From: Hymenobacter nivis
Lineage (GTDB): Bacteria > Bacteroidota > Bacteroidia > Cytophagales > Hymenobacteraceae
Length of the DNA: 64,000 bases
Direction of reading: 5' to 3'
Assembly (NCBI RefSeq): GCF_003149515.1
Contig: NZ_CP029145.1
Location: 2,108,001 to 2,172,000, forward strand
The notes under the pieces are model-generated. The model saw only the letters and a program-made list of their open reading frames with translations, ran no database searches and was not told the origin of the DNA. Shown in pieces: positions 56,774-64,000 of the stretch. Position 1 is the stretch's first letter; every line of letters starts with the position of its first letter. The position numbers and the translations under genes were made by a program.

Positions 56774-58042
56774 TGAGGTGGTCGGGTAATTGTGGACAGA
56801 ATAGGGTCTTATCTTTCGATTGTCATGAAAGACAGCCCCCCACCTACCAAACGCCGGCGCTATGATGCCGCCTTCCGGGCCGAAGCCTTGCGCCTGGCTA
56901 GTGAAAGCCGCTCGCCCCAGGCCGCTGCGCGCGCCCTGAATAGCGACCCCAAACGAATCTATAAGTGGCAAAAGGAAGCGCTCACACCGGTGGCCGCTGC
57001 TCGTGGCGCAGAACTTGACCCCGCCGCGGCCACTGAACTGCGCCAACTGCGGGCCGCCAATCGGCGGCAGGCCCAGGAGCTGGAAATTTAAAAAAAAGCC
57101 ATCGTCCTCTTCTCGCAGACACTGGACCAAGGAGTCGTTACCGCTTTATCGAGGCGCAACGGGGCCAGTACCCCGTGCGCCTGCGCTGCCAATTAGTGCA
57201 GGTACCTGCCAGCGGCTACTATGCTTGGCAACAAGCTCAGCAGCAAGCAGTCGCTAAGCCAGAGCCGGCTTGGGAGACGGCACTAGTCAAGGTGTTTGGG
57301 GTCCACAAACGCCGCTACGGCACCCGCCGGCTGCGGGTGGCCCTGCGCCAACAGGGCTATCGGGTGGGCTGCCAGCGCCTGCGCACGGCCATGCGCCGAC
57401 AGGGGCTGCACGCGCTGCAACCCAAGGCCTACACCCCGCGCACCACCGACTCCACCCACGGCCTGCGCTGCGCGCCGAACCGGCTGCTTGACCAGCCCAA
57501 ACCCACCCAGGCCAACCGGGTCTGGGTCAGTGACATTACCTATTTGCCCCTGGCTAACGGCGACTGGGCGTACCTGTGCGCGTACCAGGATATGGCCAGC
57601 AAGCAGGTGCTGGGCTGGCAGGTGAGTGCCTCCATGCCGGAGAAGCTCATTACCAGGGCCTTGCAGCGCGCTTTCTGGGCGCAACCCGCGACGCCCGGCC
57701 TACTCGTCCACTCCGACCGGGGGGGGCAGTACTGCGGCAACGCCTACGGGCAGTTGCGCCACGACCACCAAGCCGTGCGCTCGCAAAGCTGGCGCGGCGA
57801 TTGCTACGACAATGCCCAGGCAGAAAGCTTGTGGTCGCGCCTCAAAACGGAGGTGCTCGAACTGCGCGAACGGCCCGTTTTTGCCGACCTGGCCGACGCC
57901 CAGGCCAGCGTGGCCACCTATTTTGACTACTACAATTACGAGCGTTTACACTCCAGTATCGGCTATCAACTGCCCTATCACACTCATCAACAGCTTCTTC
58001 AACTCAATGCCCTAAACTGCCCAGCGTAATCGGACCACCTCA
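56774..58042 (+). mobile_element. IS3-family insertion sequence without target duplication
   Basis: The ends TGAGGTGGTCGGGTAAT (56774) and the complementary GTAATCGGACCACCTCA (to 58042) bound a 1269-base element. The flanking bases differ (ATA and AAC). The left neighbour is a cut IS481 and the right neighbour a cut acyltransferase gene, so recombination or deletion next to this element is likely. Confidence 0.85.
56825..58029 (+). pseudogene. IS3-family OrfA and OrfB, OrfA ending in TAA at the slip site
   Basis: OrfA (56825-57091) has the HTH part, RRYDAAFRAEALRLASESRS and PKRIYKWQKEAL, and ends ELEI-TAA. The next codons in that frame still read KKAIVLFSQTLD, the usual OrfA tail, so the leucine codon TTA expected here has become TAA. 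OrfB in the -1 frame (from about 57175 to 58029) has the rve-type catalytic core: VWVSDITYLPLANGDWAYL, LLVHSDRGGQYCGNAYGQL and YDNAQAESLWSRLKTEVL. The A8 run could still shift ribosomes into OrfB. Activity is uncertain. Confidence 0.8.
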
Positions 58043-58689
58043 AACCAGTCCGAAACCAGGTTGTGGGTATCGGGCCAGTAGGGGCGTAGCACGAGCTGGA
58101 GGAGGACGAGGGGCAACGCGAACACCAGCACGTTACCAGGCCGGCTCAGCCACTGGCTCAGGCGGGCGAGGATGGCCTGAGCGGCAGGCTTGCGCAGTTG
58201 GAGAAGATGGGCAGGCTGAGCAGCAAGAACGGCAGCAGGTAGGCAATGAACCAGAGGTGATTCCAGGTGAAATTACCCCTCGGCGCGGCACCATTGAAAT
58301 AGTGGGGGTAGAAGTCGAGCAAGGAGGTGTAGATGGCCCCTTCCGACAGGCGTTGGTAGTAGACCTGTAGCACGACGATGACCATGCCGAAAATCAGGGG
58401 CAGCAGGCGTTGTACCCGCTTGCCGGCAAACTGGCCGGTGGTGCGCTGGCCCAGCGCATAGGTGACGCTAACCCCGGAAATTACAAACAGCAACGGCATA
58501 CGCCACTGGTTAAGAAACTCCATAGGCAGCGCCAGCGCGGGGCTGCTGGTGTGGCTCATGATGTAGAATTTCCAGCCCACGAACACCATGCCGGTATAGT
58601 AGAGGATAAGCAGCGTGAAGGCCAATACCCGCCCAGTCGAGGTCGTAGCGGCGGGCGGTGGGGAGCGGGAGGACAGGGGTTGGGCTCAT
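58043..58689 (-). pseudogene. Acyltransferase-3-type membrane protein, truncated and frameshifted
   Basis: Pieces on the minus strand: MSPTPVLPLPTARRYDLDW (from 58689), then after a frameshift near 58632 AFTLLILYYTGMVFVGWKFY, EFLNQWRMPLLFVISGVSVT and FTWNHLWFIAYLLPFLLLSL, then after another shift near 58195 ARLSQWLSRPGNVLVFALP. These match the N-terminal membrane half of acyltransferase-family proteins. The 3' half is missing at the IS3 end. The remaining sequence cannot be functional. Confidence 0.75.
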
Positions 58690-58824
58690 GGCCGATGGGG
58701 AAGTAGGTGAATCGATGCTCAAACCTACTGGTGGCCCTCCCAAACTACGGTACGCCTCGTAAACCCGGCGTAGTACCTTTTTGGCCGCTAGCCGCTTAAT
58801 GGCGGAAAAGCTCGCGGTTAGTCG

Positions 58825-59748
58825 CTAAAAGCGTTCATACCAGCCAAACCATCGCTGAATAGTCGACTCTTTATTCGCTTGAAGATAAGTTAAGTAGGCC
58901 TGTGCCACGGGCGAGAGTTGTTTGGCTTTGTGCCAGGTGAGCATCCACGAGGTTTGTAGGGGCAACCCACGGATCGGGATAATCTGCAAATCGTTATTGA
59001 GTAATTCGTTCCGAATGCCAATCAGGGGCATAATGGAATAGCCTAAACCGGCCAATAGTGCCTGCTTGACGGCTTCGTTCGAGGTCAGTTCCAACCGCTT
59101 GCGCACCACCAATTGATGATCGGCAATAAACGTTTCCATCATCGAACGGGTCCCCGAACCTGCTTCCCGGTAAATGAGCGGGAGCGTTTCGAGCAACCGG
59201 GGGTCTTTATCCGTATGTTCAGCCTGATCTAACCTTCGACCAATCAGGTACAGTTTATTCGGCATTAGGTCCAGATAATTTAGATTGAACTGCCCGGGCA
59301 AAATGGACACCAGCGCAAAATCGACCTCATTGTTAGCCAGGCTATCCACCACTTTCTGCCGGTTGGTCACATCCATCGCCAGCTCGATGGCCTTGTGGGC
59401 TTGCATAAAACCCGACAAAAAGTAGGGCATTACGTATTTACCCGTCGAAACCACGGATAGGGTCAACTTTCCGTAAAGCAATCCCTTGTGCGCCAGCGTT
59501 CGGTCATTGATGGCGTGGGCTTCGTAGAGAATCTTCTCGGCAGCCTGGGCAATTTCCCGACCAAAATCGGTCAGGTAAAGGCGTCGACTGATTATTTCCG
59601 TCAATGGAATATCGAACTGGTCCTGAAAGTTTTTCAACTGGATAGACACCGCCGGTTGGGTTAGGTGTAAGGCTTCGGCAGCCTTGGTGACGCTCTGTAG
59701 GTGCGCTACTTTGGCGAAAACGTCAAGCTGGTGTAGCGTATAGTTCAT
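58825..59748 (-). CDS. LysR-family regulator (CbbR-like), next to the DAB genes
   Basis: A 307-residue LysR protein. The winged helix-turn-helix spans residues 1-65 (LHQLDVFAKVAHLQSVTKAA and ALHLTQPAVSIQLKNFQDQF). The effector domain contains VSTGKYVMPYFLSGFMQAH and REAGSGTRSMMETF, as in the CbbR/CysB-type branch. LysR genes commonly accompany DAB inorganic-carbon transporters and RuBisCO operons, so it probably responds to carbon supply; that is inference. It reads in the same direction as dabA, behind an IS1-like remnant. GC content and codon use are lower and different from genes left of 51700. Confidence 0.9.
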   Translation of the reverse strand: MNYTLHQLDVFAKVAHLQSVTKAAEALHLTQPAVSIQLKNFQDQFDIPLTEIISRRLYLTDFGREIAQAAEKILYEAHAINDRTLAHKGLLYGKLTLSVVSTGKYVMPYFLSGFMQAHKAIELAMDVTNRQKVVDSLANNEVDFALVSILPGQFNLNYLDLMPNKLYLIGRRLDQAEHTDKDPRLLETLPLIYREAGSGTRSMMETFIADHQLVVRKRLELTSNEAVKQALLAGLGYSIMPLIGIRNELLNNDLQIIPIRGLPLQTSWMLTWHKAKQLSPVAQAYLTYLQANKESTIQRWFGWYERF

Positions 59749-59760
59749 AAAAACTAGTTA

Positions 59761-59772
59761 TGATATGTATCA
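59761..59772. promoter_or_regulatory. Candidate LysR operator TGATATGTATCA
   Basis: A palindrome (TGATA, two bases, TATCA) 12 bases upstream of the lysR ATG in an AT-rich stretch. LysR regulators usually bind interrupted palindromes upstream of themselves; only position and symmetry support it. Confidence 0.35.
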
Positions 59773-59810
59773 AATATATAAATAAAAATTTATAAGCGCC
59801 GCCACTCCCC

Positions 59811-60150
59811 TTGTTGGAGTACCCGGACTCAATCGCGGGACGTGCTAACTATATTCGGCGCAATGGCAGGGCTGGGGGCCATGCCAAATACCAATGCCAG
59901 GGCTGCGGGCACCAAGCCCGCTTTACCCCCGCCGCTGTGGCCAAAGCGGTGCAGTATGCGCAGGTTGACGAACTGCTGAGCGAGCGCAACTCGCAGCGCA
60001 GCATCGCCCGGATTAAAATTGGGCGGTGATCCAAAGCGTGGTGAGCAGGCGCTCTCGTCGCCCGCCAAAAAGGGCTTTAACTGCTTGCTGGCACATCTTT
60101 TACCGCAGGAGCCAAATAATGCCATCACCACGGTTTGGACCACCGCCTAA
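59811..60150 (+). mobile_element. Degenerate IS1-like transposase remnant
   Basis: The first piece reads NYIRRNGRAGGHAKYQCQGC and then GHQARFTPAAVAKAVQYAQV, like the zinc-ribbon InsA part of IS1-type elements, although the first CPxC pair is lost. After a stop near 60029 a second piece in another frame, LLAHLLPQEPNNAITTVW, may be from the second orf. No ends or duplications are clear. It separates lysR from dabA. Confidence 0.55.
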
Positions 60151-60245
60151 AATTGTAATTAACCGGTACAATACCACCTTGAATTAGACCACCGCCCTTT
60201 TTTGTATCCGGCTAATGACTAACCGAAACCGGAAAAGTGGAATTA

Positions 60246-62495
60246 TCAACCGATCACCTCCTGCCAGCATTCGTCGCCAGTTAAGCAAAAGGCTTTGTTT
60301 TCCAGCGGATCGAGGGCGACTAGATGCACCCACTGGTTAAAAAACAGTTTCTGTAAGATGGGTTGCCGCCCAATAACCAGGTCGAGGGCTGCACGGGGAG
60401 CGACCACTACGGTTAGCAGGCGTTGCGGGGTGTGGTAAGCCTGATCGTCGGCGCTTGAAACGGACTGCACCGGCAGACCGTGCATCAAATCACTGGCGTT
60501 TCCCTGCATCACCCCCAGCTTCCCGGCCACATTGTGCGTTATCTTGCTACCACTACCGTAGGCAACGGGGTCAAGCGTGGAGAACAGGTACTGTGTATTA
60601 ATCCACTGTGCCACTACCATCGGTGCCGTCAGAATCGTTTCCAGGTGGCTGTGGGTGTGGTCGGCCCGCCAGTCGTAGGAGTGTAGAAAACAGCGGCCCT
60701 CCAGGTCGAGGGCCTGCGTCAACCGGCGGGCCCCAACAATAAAGGCGGCATTGCGGGCCAATCCCCATTCCGGGCGAGCTTCGGCCCAGTCGCTGCTACG
60801 TCGCTCGGTGGCACTTACGGGATTACGTTCTTTTTCCAGTTCGCCAAAGGTCTCACAGCGGGCCGCGCTGTTGGCGGTTCTGACGCTGGCCAGGGCCCGC
60901 CGAAGCGGGTCGATGAGGGGCTGGTGAAGACTTGCCAACTGCGGGGTTTCGTACAGCACCATTTCATCGGTCGTGGTGTTGTGTTCGGCGGCCATAAACA
61001 GCGTGTCGGCCGGAATGTGGATTCCTTGCCCGGCCAGCGTTTGCCGGACAAACGGTGCATTTAGCATCAAGGCCAGTAGCTGGGCGTTGGTGCCGCCGTG
61101 GTTACCCCCGCAGGCCCCGCAATCGAGCGCAGAACGGTATGGGTTGTTTTGGGTGGTGCTGCCATGCCCGCAGAAGATGACCAATTTCCCGAAGTTGTCG
61201 GTGAGGCCCATGAGCCGCAAGGCCCCTTCGGCATACTGCGCCTGCTCGGTTGGGCTAATGCCGGTGTTACCAGGTGCCCCCGTCAAGTCAGGCTCGGTAG
61301 GCAGGCCGGGCCGGATGGCTTCGTTCAGCGCATGTCGGGTGCGGACGCTTCGCGTAGGGGTCAGCGTCCGTCCCAGCATCAGCAGACCACAGGCCGCCCC
61401 GAGCGTTTCGACCAGGGCAAAGGGCGTTACAAAGTTGTATTTGAGGGTGTTGTACATCGACTTTATCGTTTGCAATGCCCGGTTGCCCCGCCAGAAGCGG
61501 GCCAAATCGACCGGACGATTGGAAACGAGTTTCTGGTAGATGTCATGGCTTGGTTTGAGTAGTACCGGGCAACTGTCGTACACGGCTCCGTCGGCAGGCT
61601 CGTGCACCCGCACGGGCAAACCAAAAAATCCGGCAAACCCCAGCGTTTCGTAGTTACCCAAGGTCTCCAGTCGGCGACGGAATGGCTCCGACCGGACATC
61701 GATGCAGAAAGCCAATTGCGCGTCGGGCCGCGGCGGCGTGGCTACGAGCTGGTTGAGGTGCGGCAATACCTGCCCGAGCAAGGTTTGTTGATAGGTTGCC
61801 TCGTCCTGTTTTAGTTTGGCCAGGGTAGCAGCCACCCGCCCATCCGCCACGGTCAACGTGGCCAGGTGGTGGATGGCCGTGGGCCAGAGCAGGCAGGTAA
61901 TCACCAGGCGCACCGCCAGAAACTCCAGCACGGTGATGGGGTTTACCGGGTTGGCAACCGGTTGTTGCCAGCAATCCCGCCAGTGAACGTAACCTGCCCA
62001 GCCGGGCAATTGGGTCAGCGCGTGGGTCAGAAACTGGTGCTGGTCGGCGGCGGGCACGGCCAATTTTTCCAGACAGCGTACTATTGCCTCTTCCGGCTCA
62101 TCCGGCAGGGCCGACAGCCAGTTCTGGTGCGCTACGTTGCCTTGGTGCAGTTGATTATCAAATAGCGCTAATCGTTTCCAGGCGCCATAAAAACCCAGGC
62201 TTCGGTTGGGCATCAGCAGGGTGGCCTGCCCTTCGTCCAGAAAAGCGAGGCACCATTTGATGAGCTGCCGGTTGACGGCTTCGGCTTCGGGCCGGGTATC
62301 GCAGCCCTGAAACAGCCTGGCGGCCTGGGCAACGGCTTCGTCGAAGGGCAGGTTTTCCAATCCCTGGAGCGGGTTGCAGGCAATAAACGTTTTCAGGGGC
62401 CATACCGGCGAGAGAATCCGGGCCGCCTGCTCGACTTGTTCACGAATCAGGGTGGGGGTGCTGACCTGCGGGGGGGACTTAAACGGGGCTTCCAT
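60246..62495 (-). CDS. dabA: Inorganic carbon transporter subunit DabA (DUF2309)
   Basis: DabA is the beta-carbonic-anhydrase-like subunit of the DAB complex, which hydrates CO2 to bicarbonate inside the cell, coupled to an ion gradient through DabB. The zinc residues are all seen: C264 and D266 in FCIDVRSE, H444 in FCGHGST and C459 in LDCGACGGNHGG. The H-to-C spacing of 15 equals that reported for the Halothiobacillus protein. The N-terminus has IACNPLQGLENLPF, also family-typical. At 749 residues it is near the usual length. It follows dabB by 30 bases, so the two form one operon. Confidence 0.93.
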   Translation of the reverse strand: MEAPFKSPPQVSTPTLIREQVEQAARILSPVWPLKTFIACNPLQGLENLPFDEAVAQAARLFQGCDTRPEAEAVNRQLIKWCLAFLDEGQATLLMPNRSLGFYGAWKRLALFDNQLHQGNVAHQNWLSALPDEPEEAIVRCLEKLAVPAADQHQFLTHALTQLPGWAGYVHWRDCWQQPVANPVNPITVLEFLAVRLVITCLLWPTAIHHLATLTVADGRVAATLAKLKQDEATYQQTLLGQVLPHLNQLVATPPRPDAQLAFCIDVRSEPFRRRLETLGNYETLGFAGFFGLPVRVHEPADGAVYDSCPVLLKPSHDIYQKLVSNRPVDLARFWRGNRALQTIKSMYNTLKYNFVTPFALVETLGAACGLLMLGRTLTPTRSVRTRHALNEAIRPGLPTEPDLTGAPGNTGISPTEQAQYAEGALRLMGLTDNFGKLVIFCGHGSTTQNNPYRSALDCGACGGNHGGTNAQLLALMLNAPFVRQTLAGQGIHIPADTLFMAAEHNTTTDEMVLYETPQLASLHQPLIDPLRRALASVRTANSAARCETFGELEKERNPVSATERRSSDWAEARPEWGLARNAAFIVGARRLTQALDLEGRCFLHSYDWRADHTHSHLETILTAPMVVAQWINTQYLFSTLDPVAYGSGSKITHNVAGKLGVMQGNASDLMHGLPVQSVSSADDQAYHTPQRLLTVVVAPRAALDLVIGRQPILQKLFFNQWVHLVALDPLENKAFCLTGDECWQEVIG

Positions 62496-62525
62496 TCGGG
62501 GTGCGTACGGGGGAGGTATCGATGG

Positions 62526-63998
62526 TTAGTAGTGGTAGCTGTTTCGGGTGGGCGTGGTGGTGCGCGGATGGGGCTGGCTGCCGTTGAGCGCCCTAACATA
62601 GAGCCTTTGCCAGACACGGGATGTTTGCCCGGTAACCGGCAGTTTCAGGGGGATAGGGAGCCAGGTGAGGGAAAATACCCCAAAAACGATTAGATGCAGG
62701 GCCGTCAGCGGCTGGGGAGACCAGATAGCCAGGGGGGTGAGCAACGATTCGATCGTCCGCACGCTGAGACCATACAGCGCGCCCGCCAGTAGCGTCAACG
62801 CAATGGCGGGAATAATCCGGCTGGTCAGCGAACCCGATTGCAGGACGGTGTAGGCTGTCTGGGTAGCCGCGATGAACGCAAAACCGGTTAGTAGCAGTGT
62901 CGTATCAGCAACGGCAACAGCGAGGTGGCTCATGGTCGCAAAGCTGTAGGCACCAGCCAAGCCGCAACAGCCGGCCAGCAGCCAAACAGGCCAACCACCC
63001 GACTGGACCGGGGTCGGTTTCCGGTTTCCCTCCACCGCCGAGCCCGTATTGAGGAATAGAAACGCTTTGAACAGGCCATGCCAGCAAATGTGGGCGATGG
63101 CCGCCGGAAACAGGCCCAGGCCACACTGCATAAACATAAAACCCATCTGTCCAATCGTCGAGCAGGCCAGCATCCGTTTTATGTCGTTCTGAATCAGTTT
63201 CCAGGCCGTGCCGGTCACGGCGGTCAGGCCGCCCACGACCAGCAGCACTTGGAGCAATTCGGGCCGCGCCAGATAGAGTGGAGCAAAGCGGGCGAGCAGC
63301 AGGCCACCCCCGCTGACAAGTCCGGCGTGCATTAGGGCCGACACCGGCGTGGGTGAATTGAGGGAGCTGATGAGCCACCGCTGGAAGGGCCATTGGGCCG
63401 ACTGGGTCATGGCTCCGATAATAATGAGCAGCAGGGCCACCGTGACCGGCCACGACGAAGCGGCCGTCAACTCAATCTGCACCAGTTGGTGCAGGTATAC
63501 AGTACCGCTTACCTGCCACAGCAGGGCCACCGCCACCGATAAGCACAAAAAGCCGGCTACAAACGTCTTCATGGCTAACTTCCCTGACTCGACGGATGCT
63601 TTCCAAGTGCTCTTGTGAACAATCAGCCGCACCAGCAGCCCGTTACTCAGCCCCCAACCCACCAGCAGTAGCAACAGATGGTCGGCCGTAACCAGCAGCA
63701 GCGCACTGGCCGTCACCAACGAAAGATTAACATAGTAGCGGTGGTAGGCTCGGTCGCCAGCCATGTAGCGCAGCGAAAACTGATGGATAATGCCACTGAC
63801 CAGCAACACAAGCGTGGCCATCAGCCAGGCAAGCGCGTCGCCCTGAAACCCGGCTACGTTGACCCTGCCCGGATTCAGCGTGGTATCGATCAGGGCCAAC
63901 ACGGCCAGCAGTCCGCCCGACCAGACAGCGGCAGTAGTCAGCCGCGCACCCCGAATCGGCTCTGTTCTGAAAAATAACTCGTTTACAATGGCCCCCGC
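62526..63998 (-). CDS. dabB: Inorganic carbon transporter subunit DabB (NuoL-like), 5' end outside window
   Basis: Membrane subunit of the DAB complex, related to proton-pumping subunits of complex I and Mrp antiporters. The frame is open to the right edge (AGAIVNELFFRTEPIRGARL), so the start lies outside. About a dozen membrane segments are visible. The NuoL-type block is TQSAQWPFQRWLISSLNSPT then PVSALMHAGLVSGGGLLLAR, with the key lysine region in TAWKLIQNDIKRMLACSTIG. In DAB systems an ion gradient across DabB is thought to drive DabA. It precedes dabA by 30 bases. Confidence 0.92.
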   Translation of the reverse strand, partial: AGAIVNELFFRTEPIRGARLTTAAVWSGGLLAVLALIDTTLNPGRVNVAGFQGDALAWLMATLVLLVSGIIHQFSLRYMAGDRAYHRYYVNLSLVTASALLLVTADHLLLLLVGWGLSNGLLVRLIVHKSTWKASVESGKLAMKTFVAGFLCLSVAVALLWQVSGTVYLHQLVQIELTAASSWPVTVALLLIIIGAMTQSAQWPFQRWLISSLNSPTPVSALMHAGLVSGGGLLLARFAPLYLARPELLQVLLVVGGLTAVTGTAWKLIQNDIKRMLACSTIGQMGFMFMQCGLGLFPAAIAHICWHGLFKAFLFLNTGSAVEGNRKPTPVQSGGWPVWLLAGCCGLAGAYSFATMSHLAVAVADTTLLLTGFAFIAATQTAYTVLQSGSLTSRIIPAIALTLLAGALYGLSVRTIESLLTPLAIWSPQPLTALHLIVFGVFSLTWLPIPLKLPVTGQTSRVWQRLYVRALNGSQPHPRTTTPTRNSYHY

Positions 63999-64000
63999 CA

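Overview
This is a GC-rich chromosomal window that looks like Hymenobacter or a close relative (Bacteroidota, Cytophagales); that placement is inference. Supporting signs are a type IX secretion sorting tail on a PA14 protein, TTG-N19-TAnnTTTG promoters at the rRNA operon and a tRNA-Leu, a DUF5723-type surface protein, a Bacteroidota-style arginine decarboxylase, and many GGGGCCC blocks in the host genes.

Layout. 1-3156: end of argS, a LOG-family hydrolase, a glutathione peroxidase and menA. 3157-4684: an AT-rich stretch, an IS5-family element and two palindromic elements. 4731-11339: a BatA-like membrane protein, two DUF4199-type proteins and three glycosyltransferases. 11412-16925: a DUF5723 gene broken by one stop codon, purB and a peptidoglycan glycosyltransferase. 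16997-18066: an IS630 element. 18186-23837: a Dpm1-like glycosyltransferase, hemG, a GmhB-like phosphatase, a 51-residue lipoprotein, speA and a divergent arginase-family gene. 23930-26459: an ISAs1 and an IS5-family element. 26618-32285: the rRNA operon 16S-Ile-Ala-23S-5S on the minus strand with up to three promoters. 32544-38677 (minus): rel, a CHY zinc-finger gene, a Fur-family gene split by an IS4 element, a STAS gene and purA. 38819-51704: tRNA-Leu, tig, clpP, clpX, lpxB, a 6-pyruvoyl-tetrahydropterin synthase homologue, rfaD, an FAD protein, a quinone oxidoreductase, a VIT-type transporter and the PA14 protein. 51729-58042: a nested pile of IS5, IS630, IS4, IS481 and IS3 elements around one surviving TlpA-like gene. 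58043-64000: a decayed acyltransferase, a LysR regulator, an IS1-like remnant and the DAB inorganic-carbon pair dabA and dabB, the latter running off the right edge.

How the genes fit together. Envelope building is the main theme: lpxB for lipid A, rfaD and the GT9 enzyme for heptose-type sugars, several other glycosyltransferases and a GT51 peptidoglycan enzyme. Housekeeping genes cover purine synthesis (purA, purB), stringent response (rel), protein folding and turnover (tig, clpP, clpX), quinone and haem synthesis (menA, hemG) and arginine or polyamine metabolism (speA, arginase family).

The most notable points are the DAB system beside an IS-scarred boundary, a Fur-family regulator split by an IS4 element with a 7-base target duplication, a surface-protein gene stopped right after its signal peptide, and several families of long palindromic repeats between genes. 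No CRISPR array, prophage or clear defence system was seen.
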